DNA from: JAJEFO01 sp965209045 | GTDB lineage: Bacteria; Pseudomonadota; Alphaproteobacteria; Rhodobacterales; Rhodobacteraceae | NCBI GenBank assembly: GCA_965209045.1 | Contig: CBDBPW010000001.1 | Location: 1 to 64,000, forward strand | Reading direction: 5' to 3' | DNA length: 64,000 nucleotides | Shown: positions 8,080 through 16,922 of the stretch, piece by piece | Layout of the letters: every line of letters starts with the position of its first letter | Position numbering within the stretch: the first letter of the stretch is position 1 | Notes under the pieces: generated by a model | The model's input: the letters and a program-made list of their open reading frames with translations, nothing else | Database searches by the model: none | Told to the model about the DNA's origin: nothing | Translations under genes and position numbers: made by a program

Positions 8080-9033
8080 ATGGGAACGCTTGACCAGGCT
8101 GACTGGCATGGACTGGTGGCGACCGCGCGATCGCTGCCTCTGGACAGGGTCGCGACGGCGCTTGGCTACCGCCGCGACGTGAGGGACAAGGCGCGCTGGA
8201 AGCGGCCGGGATCCGTCCTGAGCATCAACGGCGAGAAGTATTTCGACCACATGTCCGGGACGGGCGGCGGCGGTGCGATCAGCCTGGTGATGCACGCTCA
8301 CGGTGACGGTTTCCGCGATGCCGTCGCCTTCCTGTCGGCGCAGGGGCTTCGCTTCTGCAGCCCGCACCGCCGGGACGGCGCGGCTGCTCCGGCAGGCCGG
8401 CGGCGGCTCGACCTCCCGGCCCGGTCGGAGGCCTCCTGGCCCGAGGTGCGCGATCACCTCGTCACGGAACGCGGCATCGGCGGGATGCTGCTCCAGGTCT
8501 GCCACGCCCGCGGGCTGGTCTACGCGGACCGTCGCGGGAACGCGGTCTTCGTTTCCCGCGACGTCTCGGGCAAGGCGACCGGGGCGGAGATCGTCGGCCT
8601 CCGGCGCCGCGGCGGCGATGCTGCGTTCAAGGGCATGGCGCCGGGATCGTCGAAGGCGTCGGGCGGGTTCTGGATGGCGTTGGACGGCGCCTCTCCGGAG
8701 CGTGCGGTTCTCGTCGAGAGCGCGATCGACGCGCTGTCGGTGCTGACGCTGCGGAGCTTCCCGTGGGCCGGATCCGGCGGCTTCGCGGCGGTGTCCGCCG
8801 CCGGCGTCGCGACATCGGTCCCGCGCTGGCTGGACGGCTGGCGCCTGCGCCGGATCCTCTGCGGCTACGACGCCGACCGGGCCGGGGACGCGGCCGCCGC
8901 CAGGCTCGCCCGGACCGATCCCCGGGTCGTCCGCTGCCGTCCGGCGGTCGAGGGCGAGGACTGGAACGACCTGCTGGTGCGGGAGACGGCGGGCGAGCCG
9001 GTCTGGAGCGAACGGCCCGAAGGCGAGGCGTGA
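8080..9033 (+). CDS. Toprim/DUF3991 primase-like passenger protein
   Basis: This 317-residue protein has an N-terminal DUF3991-like region (about 1-110, with VATALGYRRD and HMSGTGGGGAISLVMH). A Toprim fold follows, with the acidic motif AVLVESAIDALSVL near residue 210 and the DxD motif CGYDADRAGDAAA near residue 265. Such proteins are related to DnaG/TraC primases and are usually found on plasmids and conjugative elements, where they handle single-stranded DNA. Here the gene lies between the istB 3' end (36 bp away, convergent) and the left IS21 repeat, so it travels as a passenger. A purine-rich RBS (ggggagaacgggaag) precedes the ATG. Confidence 0.8.
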   Translation: MGTLDQADWHGLVATARSLPLDRVATALGYRRDVRDKARWKRPGSVLSINGEKYFDHMSGTGGGGAISLVMHAHGDGFRDAVAFLSAQGLRFCSPHRRDGAAAPAGRRRLDLPARSEASWPEVRDHLVTERGIGGMLLQVCHARGLVYADRRGNAVFVSRDVSGKATGAEIVGLRRRGGDAAFKGMAPGSSKASGGFWMALDGASPERAVLVESAIDALSVLTLRSFPWAGSGGFAAVSAAGVATSVPRWLDGWRLRRILCGYDADRAGDAAAARLARTDPRVVRCRPAVEGEDWNDLLVRETAGEPVWSERPEGEA

Positions 9034-9069
9034 CGGGTGCCGCCCCGCCCGCGATCCCGCAGCGGGCGG

Positions 9070-9798
9070 TCAGCTGCGGTGCCGGAACCGCCAGCTCTCG
9101 TTCCCGGTCTCGACTATGTCGCAGTGATGCGTGAGCCGGTCGAGCAGGGCCGTGGTCATCCGCGGGTCCCCGAACACCTCGGCCCATTCCTTGAACGGGA
9201 GGTTCGTGGTGATGACCATCGGCGTGTGCTCGTAGAGGCAGGAGACGAAGTGGAACAGGAGGTGCCCGCCGGTGCGGGCGAAGGGCAGGTAGCCGAGTTC
9301 GTCAATGATGATGAAGTCCCGCCGGCGCATGGCGTCGGCGAGACGGCCCTGGCGGCCGTCGCGCTGCTCCTGCTCCAGGAGGTTGACCAGCTCGACGGCG
9401 TTGAAGAATCGGCCCCGGCAGCCGCGGCGGATGCAGGCCCGGGCGATGGCCACGGCAATGTGACTCTTGCCCGTGCCGGTTCCGCCGATCGCGACAATGT
9501 TGCGCGGCGGATCGAGGAAGGAGCCGTCCGCGAGCTGGCGCAGCGGCCGCTCCTCGACAAGGCTCTGCGTGAAGTCGAACCCGTCGAGCTCCTTCGCCGT
9601 CGGCAGCTTGGCGACAGACAGCTGGTACTTGATCGAGCGCGCCTTCTTGTCCGCGACCTCCGCCTTCAGCAGCGTGCCGAGAACCCGCTCCGGGGGATGG
9701 CTGCGCCTGGCGGCGTCGGCGAGCACCTCGTCGTAGGCGGCCTTCATGCCTTTCAGGCCGAGCGCGCCCATCAGTTCCAGGATGTCCTTGCGTCTCAT
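9070..9798 (-). CDS. istB: IS21 helper ATPase IstB
   Basis: This is a 242-residue AAA+ ATPase of the IstB/DnaC type, which assembles on target DNA and directs IstA. Walker A is AIGGTGTGKSHIA and Walker B is FIIIDELGYLPF. The N-terminus RRKDILELMGALGLKGM is typical of the family. Its start overlaps the istA stop by 4 bp. The length matches family norms, so it appears intact. Confidence 0.93.
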   Translation of the reverse strand: MRRKDILELMGALGLKGMKAAYDEVLADAARRSHPPERVLGTLLKAEVADKKARSIKYQLSVAKLPTAKELDGFDFTQSLVEERPLRQLADGSFLDPPRNIVAIGGTGTGKSHIAVAIARACIRRGCRGRFFNAVELVNLLEQEQRDGRQGRLADAMRRRDFIIIDELGYLPFARTGGHLLFHFVSCLYEHTPMVITTNLPFKEWAEVFGDPRMTTALLDRLTHHCDIVETGNESWRFRHRS

Positions 9799-11342
9799 TC
9801 CCGCATCTCCCTCAGGCTGTCATAGCGGCTGCAGTCGGCTTCCGGCTCGACGCTCAGGCGAAAGCGCTCGGGAAGCTCGATCCTTGGCGCCGGACCGGGA
9901 TCGCGCCGTCGCGACAGGATGTTCAGGACCACGTCGGCGGAGACGGCGCCGCCGTCCAGCGCGTCGGCGCAGGCCGCGCACACCTCGTCGAGCCCGTCCT
10001 CGGACACCGCCGCGAGGATTCGCACCATCTGCCGGTCGCCGTCCTCGAAGGCGCCGAGCCGGCCCCTCACCGCCTCCAGCGCCTCCGGCAGGGCCCCGTT
10101 CCGGAACGGGGCGCCGTTGCGCAGCGCGCCGGGCTTGCGTTCGAGCACGGGCAGGTAGTGGAGCCAGTCGTAGACCGTCCTGCCCCGAGCGAAGCTGCGC
10201 GGGTGGCTGCCGACCAGCTCGCCGTCAAGGCGGATGTCGACCCGGTCCGCGTAGGCAAACACCTCCGCCGCCTGCTCGGACGCGCGCGCCTCGACGCTGT
10301 ACCGGTTGCCGTCGAAGTGCACCAGGCAGGTCTTCGAGACGCTCCGGCCCAGCGACCGATGGCCGTCGAAGGCCCCCGGAAAGGGGATCAGGCAGCGGCG
10401 CTCCTCGCACGCGAACACCTCCCGGACCGTCATCTCCGGATCTTCGGGATGCGGATGCTCCCGCGCATGCCTGCGACAGCTCTCCTCGAGCCAGTCGTTC
10501 AGGTCGTCGAGGCTGTCGAAGCGCGGCGGCTCGCGGAACAGCCGTTCGCGAACGTCGCGGACCTGGCTCTCGACCTGGCCCTTTTCCCACGCCGCGTTCG
10601 GCGTGCAGGCCACCGGCTCCACGAGGAAGTGCGCGCACATCTCCAGGAAGCGGGCGTTGAACTTGCGCGTCCGCCCCGCGAAGATGACATCCACGACCGT
10701 CTTCATGTTGTCGTAGATTCCCCGCTGGCACGAGCCTCCGAACGCCTCGAACGCCCGGTTGTGGGCGTCGAAGACCATCTCCTGGGTCTCGCGCAGGTAC
10801 GCCCGAACGTAGCTCATGCGGCTGTGGCAAAGGCGCATGTGCGCCACCCTGAGCCGCATCGTCGTGCCGCCGATGACCGCCCATTCATGGCTCCAGTCGA
10901 ACTGGAAGGCCTCCCCGGGATCGAACTCCAGCGGAACGTGGGCGCCCGACACGCCGCCGCCATTGCGCCGGTCCCACGCGGCCGCGTAGCGGCAGACCGC
11001 GCTGTAGCTCGCGTCGCATCCCTGGTCCGCGAGCTGCCGCCAGATCCGCTTCATGCTCAGGCGGTCGCGCGGCTTCTTCCCCTTGTTGGCCTCCAGCTTC
11101 CGCTCAAGCTCCGGAATGAAGTCGCCGAGCTTCGCGTGCGGCTGGTCCGAACGCCGGTACCTCGGCGCCGACCCGTCGGACCGCAGCACCTTGCGGACCG
11201 TGTTGCGCGAAACGCCCATCGACCTCGCGATCGAGCGAATGGACCTCCCGTGAACGTGCCACGCACGCCGTATCTTGCCGATCGTCTCCACTGACACCAT
11301 CTCCACTGCCTCGCTGATTCGTTGCGAGGCAGGCGTTTCCAC
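9795..11342 (-). CDS. istA: IS21 transposase IstA
   Basis: This 515-residue DDE transposase has an N-terminal helix-turn-helix (ETIGKIRRAWHVHGRSIRSI and RSMGVSRNTVRKVLRSD). An rve integrase core follows, with the first Asp in FDPGEAFQFDWSHEW and the second in RGIYDNMKT, then AWEKGQVESQVRDVRERLF with the catalytic Glu. A C-terminal Mu-type domain closes the protein. It is full length and starts about 60 bp inside the right inverted repeats. Confidence 0.93.
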   Translation of the reverse strand: METPASQRISEAVEMVSVETIGKIRRAWHVHGRSIRSIARSMGVSRNTVRKVLRSDGSAPRYRRSDQPHAKLGDFIPELERKLEANKGKKPRDRLSMKRIWRQLADQGCDASYSAVCRYAAAWDRRNGGGVSGAHVPLEFDPGEAFQFDWSHEWAVIGGTTMRLRVAHMRLCHSRMSYVRAYLRETQEMVFDAHNRAFEAFGGSCQRGIYDNMKTVVDVIFAGRTRKFNARFLEMCAHFLVEPVACTPNAAWEKGQVESQVRDVRERLFREPPRFDSLDDLNDWLEESCRRHAREHPHPEDPEMTVREVFACEERRCLIPFPGAFDGHRSLGRSVSKTCLVHFDGNRYSVEARASEQAAEVFAYADRVDIRLDGELVGSHPRSFARGRTVYDWLHYLPVLERKPGALRNGAPFRNGALPEALEAVRGRLGAFEDGDRQMVRILAAVSEDGLDEVCAACADALDGGAVSADVVLNILSRRRDPGPAPRIELPERFRLSVEPEADCSRYDSLREMRE

Positions 11343-11417
11343 CTGATCAGGGGTGGGTCAAATTTGGACGCGAATCACCCCCCGAAGTGGGTCAATTTTC
11401 AACGCGACTCCACAGCT

Positions 11418-11707
11418 GGCTCGGGTACAGCGGCCTGCCCGACAACCCGTGGGAGGAAAGGGTGGTCGGCGACCGCAAGGCGCACGAGATCCTGACTTGG
11501 GTCCACCGGGTCTTCTCGAACCTGAAGCGCTGGGCCCTGGGGGTGCATCACGGGCTGAGACGCAAGCACGTCCAGCGCTACCTGGACGAGTTCGTCTTCC
11601 GCTGGAACCGCCGCCGCCACCGGCGGACCTCGCTCGACAGCCTCCTCGGCATCGGCCTCGGGCTGACGCCCGCAACGTATCAGGACATCGTCGAAGGACG
11701 CGCCTGA
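11418..11707 (+). pseudogene. IS1595-family transposase, C-terminal fragment
   Basis: About 96 residues match the end of ISXO2-like transposases: WVHRVFSNLKRWALGVHHGL, HVQRYLDEFVFRWNRR, then SLLGIGLGLTPATYQ. The zinc-ribbon and DDE core are absent; the break coincides with the IS21 right end. A shorter remnant of a very similar copy is at 21097-21225. Confidence 0.85.
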
Positions 11708-11905
11708 CGCGGCCCGGGCGCCGAAACCCGCGCCCGCAGTCCGTCCACGCTCCCGCGGAACCCCCCACGTCCCGGAAATTCCCGTCGCCAGGGCCATCTT
11801 GCGGCCGTCCCGGCGCGTCCTGAGCAATGGATCCGGGAACCCGGCCGCGCTGGCGCCGACACAACATCTTGTGGCGCCTTGGCCAGGGGGATAAGCCTTT
11901 TACGT
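11577..11905 (+). repeat. IS1595 3' end, direct-repeat copy 1
   Basis: Bases 11577-11905 are strongly similar to 21095-21412 in the same orientation: the last transposase codons, a GC-rich non-coding tail and a shared end, cgacacaacatcttgtg, followed shortly by ggataagcctttta. Similarity stops at that point in both copies, marking the IS end. The two copies flank about 9.2 kb. Confidence 0.8.
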
Positions 11906-12183
11906 CAATTGAGACCAGCTTTTCTCCGGCCTACGAGAATCACCAAAATTACTACACGAAGGGATTTACCATACGACCATCAAAATCAGCAAACGATCAG
12001 GAATTGTTTGCCGATGCGAAAGGAATTTATGACGGTGGAACAGTGCTTTGGAAGGGTGCGGTCAAGTACGAAATGAAGATTCCAAAAGATCCTGTTCAGA
12101 AGTACGTACGATATGACGTTCTTTCTGCTAGTGACGAGGCAGTAGCTTCAATCGATGTGCCTGTATGGGTGAGCGGCAACTAG
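11827..12183 (+). CDS. low-GC hypothetical protein, probably 5'-truncated
   Basis: The open frame encodes 118 residues, but the first 25 or so come from the IS1595 tail, so the native start is probably lost. The remainder (ETSFSPAYENHQNYYTKGF, ..GGTVLWKGAVKYEMKIPKD, ..SIDVPVWVSGN) is AT-rich compared with its surroundings and has the look of a beta-rich domain. I do not recognise a family. It ends 4 bp before the next gene and was probably its operon partner before the IS arrived. Confidence 0.45.
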   Translation: MDPGTRPRWRRHNILWRLGQGDKPFTSIETSFSPAYENHQNYYTKGFTIRPSKSANDQELFADAKGIYDGGTVLWKGAVKYEMKIPKDPVQKYVRYDVLSASDEAVASIDVPVWVSGN

Positions 12184-12187
12184 AACA

Positions 12188-12580
12188 ATGACCTACATTC
12201 TCCTCGTACCAGGCGTGTCAGCGGCTTTCCTTCAATACTTGCAGCCGCTGGATAGCTTATGGATCGGTCATGACAAGTGGGCTTCTGACAACCTGATGCT
12301 GTCGGCCTGTCTGGGCGCGGCAATTGGAGCGATGCTACATTTTGCGCAAGCCGCTATGTCGACAATTTGGAAGCTTTTGCTCCTCTTGGTTGTTGGAGTC
12401 GGATTCCTTGGCGGTTTAGGTATCTCCATTTATTGCTCCATAAGTCTTGCATCTTTTGTCGATCACTCGGATCAGATCTTTTTTCGAGATACCGTGTGGA
12501 AAATGGCCCACCTATGCTGGACCATGTCTTTGACCATATTGCTGTTCTGCATTTCTTATTTTAGGAATACCTCGGCGTAG
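12188..12580 (+). CDS. small four-helix membrane protein
   Basis: This 130-residue protein has hydrophobic segments near residues 1-18, 38-58, 60-85 and 105-125 (for example LLLLLVVGVGFLGGLGISIY). No conserved catalytic motif is recognised. It begins 4 bp after the preceding frame and shares its low GC, so the two were probably acquired together. Function unknown. Confidence 0.55.
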   Translation: MTYILLVPGVSAAFLQYLQPLDSLWIGHDKWASDNLMLSACLGAAIGAMLHFAQAAMSTIWKLLLLLVVGVGFLGGLGISIYCSISLASFVDHSDQIFFRDTVWKMAHLCWTMSLTILLFCISYFRNTSA

Positions 12581-13528
12581 GTCTTTTCTGGGTGGTGCGG
12601 AGCGGCGTGAATTCAAGTCATAAATTCTTAGCGCTATTTCATGTAGCGGTCTGCAAGGAAGCTTACGGCATCTGACGATAGCTCCTGCTATTGGCAATTT
12701 GGGGCGACTTTTCGCCTAAAGTGAAACGGAAGGCCGGAAATGCAGTAGGGGGAAGAGAATGCTGCAGTTGAACTGTGGGAATTTTGGCAGCCGCATGAAT
12801 TTGTTGAGTTCCACAGCATGTGGATGGAGCGCATGAACTTTTGCTGCTCAACTTTGATCAATGCTCTACCAATGTGATCCTTGAGGGTAATTCTACAAGT
12901 GACACCCGCTCTCTTTGTCTCGGAGGTGTCAGCGAATCAACATTGTGCGGGGAAGTCAGTTTCGAGAATAGATGGTGCCCGCAAAGGACGTGCCCGAACG
13001 GCCAGACGAGAACTGTGAACCTGGAGGTCGAGCGAGTGTTCGATTGAATCCGTCAGTTCAAAGGACGATTAGTTCCGGCAACAATTTGGAAGCCAATTGT
13101 TGCATCGGTGTTCGCCTTTCTGTGCAACCGCAAGAGGCTCAGGCCGAAGAGAAGCGACGAGGTTGGTGAGGCGCATATCCGGGAGTCACCATACTTCGTA
13201 GTGTCAGGCTGATCGAGTTTGTCGCAGTCCTGCCTTATCCTACATTTGAGCGAGGCAGCCAGCCCGTCCTTTCGAGCAATCAAATCTATTCATCCCACGG
13301 ACCTAGGGGCTTCCCTAGCCCGCTGTCAAAGCGAATCTACTCGTCCAACCGAGAAGCGGTTGGCCGGACAATCCCCACCAGCGCGGACGGATAGAAGCTA
13401 GAGCCAAGCAAGTAAGCAAGGATATTCTTCCGTTAGCAGAGACGATCGCTTCCGGCGCACAAGCGGTGGATACGCATTGGACCGGTCCGAGACTCAACTT
13501 ACCTTCTATTTTCAGGCGCCGTCGGCGG
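12581..13528. other. gene-free stretch
   Basis: No frame here has a plausible start, RBS and coding character. The composition is mixed and resembles decayed DNA. I see no tRNA, long repeat or clear terminator. It separates the low-GC pair from the convergent endonuclease gene. Confidence 0.5.
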
Positions 13529-14194
13529 TCATCGAAGCCATGCGTTATCAGTGCCTTGCAAACCGAATATTGCGTCGCGCCTCGAAAGTTCATGAGCGTC
13601 CGGAGGATCCTGCCGGTGCCACTTCATGAGCAACGAGAACCTCATATGCTTCGGCAAGGGCAAGTCATAGGTTTCCATCATGTAAAGGATGGACCGCGCG
13701 ACGTCCCCCTTCACATCGTCTCTGGGTTCGACCATCTTGTTGTCGAACTCGAAGTCGTCGCAGAAGCTTGGGAACGCCTGCTTGTCCTCTCCTTCAATGT
13801 TGCCGAACGGGTGGTGCAATCGCTTTCGATTGGTGGACATAAGTGCAGGCCAGAGGTTGTGAAGGTCGCCCGCCCCTTCGCAAGTCCCGGCATGCGCATC
13901 CTCGCAGTCAGGTTTTGCCTGCTCGATCCAACTGGAAGCATAGACATGCTCGACCCAGATCTTTTCCGGCTTTCCATCGACATCAGCTGACTTAGCCTCC
14001 TGCGCTCCAACCCCTCTGAACGGGAGTTCGCAATAGAGCGTCTCGCCGCCATCAGGGTACAGATGTGGCCAAAACAGCTTGCCCCTCGCATCTCGATAGT
14101 CGTCAAGATAATTGCCGGCTTGTTGCGCAATTGCCATGCCGCAAGCGACGGAAAGGATCGCTGCCAACGCGGTTGCAGTCTTCATCATCTTCAT
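13529..14194 (-). CDS. secreted endonuclease I family DNase
   Basis: This 221-residue protein starts at 14194 (MKMMKTATALAAILSVACGM), where AGGAGA stands at a good distance; the longer upstream frame lacks support. A signal peptide ends near AIAQQ. The endonuclease I (EndA/Vvn-like, beta-beta-alpha metal) core is visible as EHVYASSWI with the catalytic His, GDLHNLWPALMSTNRKR with the metal-binding Asn, and DDVKGDVARSILYMM, followed by ELSRRDAIFGLQGTDN. Family members usually end with an NPF-like motif; here it reads NAWLR-stop, so the extreme C-terminus may be altered. It should be an extracellular or periplasmic non-specific nuclease. Confidence 0.8.
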   Translation of the reverse strand: MKMMKTATALAAILSVACGMAIAQQAGNYLDDYRDARGKLFWPHLYPDGGETLYCELPFRGVGAQEAKSADVDGKPEKIWVEHVYASSWIEQAKPDCEDAHAGTCEGAGDLHNLWPALMSTNRKRLHHPFGNIEGEDKQAFPSFCDDFEFDNKMVEPRDDVKGDVARSILYMMETYDLPLPKHMRFSLLMKWHRQDPPDAHELSRRDAIFGLQGTDNAWLR

Positions 14195-15384
14195 CCGGGA
14201 ATCTCCTCTCACTGCTGCGCCGCGTCGTTTAAGTGTGGCGGATTGAGTGACCGTTGCTGGGAGCGTGGTCACATGTTCCGGCGGAACCTGGAGCGCAAGC
14301 GACATCGGTCCTTGGCCCGACTCCAGGTCTTGAATCATCGCTGCCGCTTCCGGTCCGCTCCAATGTCCGCCCGGCCGCAACATAATCCGCTTCATTACTT
14401 TGCACCACCAATTGCCGACAAAGGTCCGGGCAGGCATGAATGCTGCAAGCACCAAGACCTCGGAGGACTTTGGTGGACTTACCATAGATCGGTTCTGCTT
14501 GCCGGTTGTTTGCCAGTCGGCGGATGCGGCGTCTGACTGCCGGAAATCGGGAGCCTAAAGCCACTTGTCTTGAAGATGATTTTCGCAACGATCCGGAAAG
14601 TGTTGGGACCGTGGACCACTGACCGGAAGTCAGTCAGCTCTGCACGACGCTACAAGAGTCGTCATCAGGGGCTATCGCGATGTGGCCAGTTCGTCGGCTA
14701 TGCGAAGATGCACGGATTGGCGCTGCCGTGCATGGACTTTCTGGGTCCAGTGAATTCCAGCGACAGGAACTATTCGCGACATGGCTGCACTCGTTCGCGA
14801 ACTGCACGCATTGCAACAGTTTTTCGACCGCCTTCGGCAGATCCGCCTCGGTGGCCACCCGAGCGCCTTCGCCGCCGACGACAGGCACGGGCGGCCGAGG
14901 GCGTAGAGCCGGCCGGTGCATTCGCACAGCTCGCGGCCAGCGCATGCGGCACGTGCTCGCCGGAGCGCGAGACAACAGCGGGCCGATCAAGCGTGCGCGA
15001 ACGGATATGGTGGAGACCGACCTGCACGCCTGCGAGCTGCAGGAACTGGATCACCTATGCATCTGTGGGTCTCTGATTTGCCTTCGGCCACCTGCGTTTC
15101 CCTTGCGTGGCAGGCGGTTCCTTCTACTGGCGGTCTCGTCTCGGCCCGACAAGAGAGCATCCTGCGAACTCTCGGTCCCTTGAACGATGGCAGCCGCTCC
15201 CACTCTGTGCTGGTCTTGAGGCAAGGGGCCAGCAGACGTCGCGCAGGCCGAATCCTGCCTTGCAACATCCGAACCGCTGTTGCATGCTCCAACCTGAGGG
15301 GTGCATGGCGTTTGGCGTGTCACGTTCTTCATTGCTGAAGATCTGTTGGCACGCTTCGCGCTGGTGGCCGACAAGAGAGATTAC
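14195..15384. other. intergenic region with IS remnant
   Basis: This region lies between the divergent endonuclease and secreted coiled-coil genes. Apart from the IS4/DUF4338-type transposase remnant at 14770-15066, I find no supported gene. Confidence 0.5.
14770..15066 (-). pseudogene. 5' remnant of IS4-type (DUF4338) transposase
   Basis: Read on the minus strand, the first residues MIQFLQLAGVQVGLHH resemble MIRFLYGAGMQVGLRH at 38184-38137. The DNA shares blocks such as gacaggcacgggcggccgag and agccggccggtgc with 37990-38050. Only the N-terminal piece is present and the frame decays, so this is a dead copy of the same element type as the 37.2-38.2 kb remnant. Confidence 0.6.
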
Positions 15385-16821
15385 ATGAGCATGCCGGACA
15401 GGAAAACCGGTTTCCGTGACCCGCCGCCGCGCGTAACCCGGAGATCGCCCCGGACCGTCGCAAGTCGTGCGAGAGCCTCCCTTGCCGCATTCATCGCGAA
15501 GCTTGCGCTGCTTGCCGTGGCGGCAGGCACCGCGGACGCGCGCGACGTTCAGGTTCCCGTCGACCCGATCGGCCCGGTTTCCAAGGCAGAGTGCGACGCG
15601 CTCGACGCTCGCTACAAGGCGGTCCTGGCCCGGCTCAGGTCCGAGGCAAGGGCCGAGCGTGACAGGATCGGGTGGCCATCTGCAGGCGAGTCAATTCTCG
15701 ACTGGCATGTTCGCACACGGCCGCACTCTCGCCGCGCACGCCAGCTCGATGAACAGGCATCCGGGATTCAGGACCGACAGGTCGATGCCAGAGACCGATG
15801 CATGACGCAGGCAATGAACCACCTTCGCCAGGATCGGCGCCGGGAGGAGGCAGGGCGCTCTCGCTTCCGCGTCGGTGCTTCGGGAAGCCAGCCGGACGGC
15901 GCGTTCGCGAACACGGGCGAAGTCCTCGCCGGCGCCCTCGGGATTGCAGGCTACCAGACCTTGCGCGGAGCCGGTCTTGCCGGACTTCAGGCATTTCGCG
16001 GTTCCGGACGCCGATACACTGTCGGCGGCAGGACGTTCTCCCTGCCGGTGAACACCCATGCCGCGAGCGTGGCCGAGACACTGTTCCGCATCACCGAGGC
16101 GGGGTCCCTTGCGTTCGGGGCCCGGTCATCGGGCGGCCGCGAAGCTGCACCGGCCGGCATCGCGTTCGGACTTGAGGCCGTGGACCGGTTCTCGCGCTGG
16201 AACCAGCTTCGGAAAGTCCTGTTCCGCGCATCGGTCGGGCTTCTGCTCAACGTCCAGACGGCCGCGTCCGCCGATCTCGCCAGCGCGTTCGCGGCGTTCG
16301 ACCTCGCGGTCAGCCTCGAGGGTCTCGACCAGCGGCTGACGACGTACGACCGCTCCGAGGCGGCCCGCTACCAGGCCGTGCTCCACGGCGTGCCGGCGGC
16401 GCCCGCCGGCACCCTGGCTGCCGATCTTGACCGTCATGCAAGCCGGATCGCCGCCATCCGGAACGAACGCGCCGCGCCCGCGTCCGAACGGCTTGCCGAG
16501 GCGGAACGGCGGCGTCGGGCGGCGGCGGCGGAGGAAGCGCGAAGACGTGCGGCGGCGGCACGACGACGCGCCGACGAGCGGGAAAGGCGCTGGCGCGAGG
16601 AAGAGGAGGCATGGGAGCGCGAACGCATGGCCGAACAGCAGTGGAGCCAGCCAGATGCACTGGATGCGTTCAACGACCTGGTCAACCAGTACTCCCGGCA
16701 CACCATCGAGAGCTACCGGCGCTGGGAGCGAGAGAACCAGCTCCAGCAGCAGCCTTGGTCGGGGTCGGGCCCTCGGTGCTATCGGCCGGACGGTAAATTG
16801 ACGCCCTGTGCCACCCAATGA
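15385..16821 (+). CDS. exported coiled-coil protein of unknown function
   Basis: This 478-residue protein has an Arg-rich N-terminus and then a signal-like segment (AAFIAKLALLAVAAGTADAR, about residues 35-55). The start at 15385 (MSMPDRKTG) is chosen because upstream codons lack coding character. The middle is rich in Gly/Arg/Ala. Residues about 385-445 are a long charged coiled coil of AAAEEARRRAAAARRRADER type. The tail includes a WSGSGPRCYRPDGK motif. The next gene follows within about 100 bp on the same strand. No family recognised. Confidence 0.65.
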   Translation: MSMPDRKTGFRDPPPRVTRRSPRTVASRARASLAAFIAKLALLAVAAGTADARDVQVPVDPIGPVSKAECDALDARYKAVLARLRSEARAERDRIGWPSAGESILDWHVRTRPHSRRARQLDEQASGIQDRQVDARDRCMTQAMNHLRQDRRREEAGRSRFRVGASGSQPDGAFANTGEVLAGALGIAGYQTLRGAGLAGLQAFRGSGRRYTVGGRTFSLPVNTHAASVAETLFRITEAGSLAFGARSSGGREAAPAGIAFGLEAVDRFSRWNQLRKVLFRASVGLLLNVQTAASADLASAFAAFDLAVSLEGLDQRLTTYDRSEAARYQAVLHGVPAAPAGTLAADLDRHASRIAAIRNERAAPASERLAEAERRRRAAAAEEARRRAAAARRRADERERRWREEEEAWERERMAEQQWSQPDALDAFNDLVNQYSRHTIESYRRWERENQLQQQPWSGSGPRCYRPDGKLTPCATQ

Positions 16822-16922
16822 CGATTGTGCAGGGTGAGATCCATGCGGCCGGAAAGGCGGCCGCGCATGCCCACAGGGAACCGGACTCCAGAGCCTGGCA
16901 CGGCCTTGGCGCGAAAAAGAAC

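Larger units (their letters stand above)
7953..11403. mobile_element. IS21-family element with Toprim passenger
   Basis: The element contains istA and istB on the minus strand plus an extra plus-strand Toprim gene. Both ends carry the multiple terminal repeats typical of IS21. On the left, gttcaaaactgaccca (7953-7968) and cgcgttcaattttgaccca (from 7974); on the right, the inverted counterparts ending tgggtcaaatttggacgcg (to 11372) and tgggtcaattttcaac (11388-11403). The exact outer tips are not certain. It lies against the RIT3 remnant on the left and a cut IS1595 on the right. Confidence 0.8.

Noticed and set aside
10158..11294. Plus-strand open frame of 378 codons
   Set aside because: It is antisense to istA, whose protein has clear domains; such frames are common in high-GC DNA.
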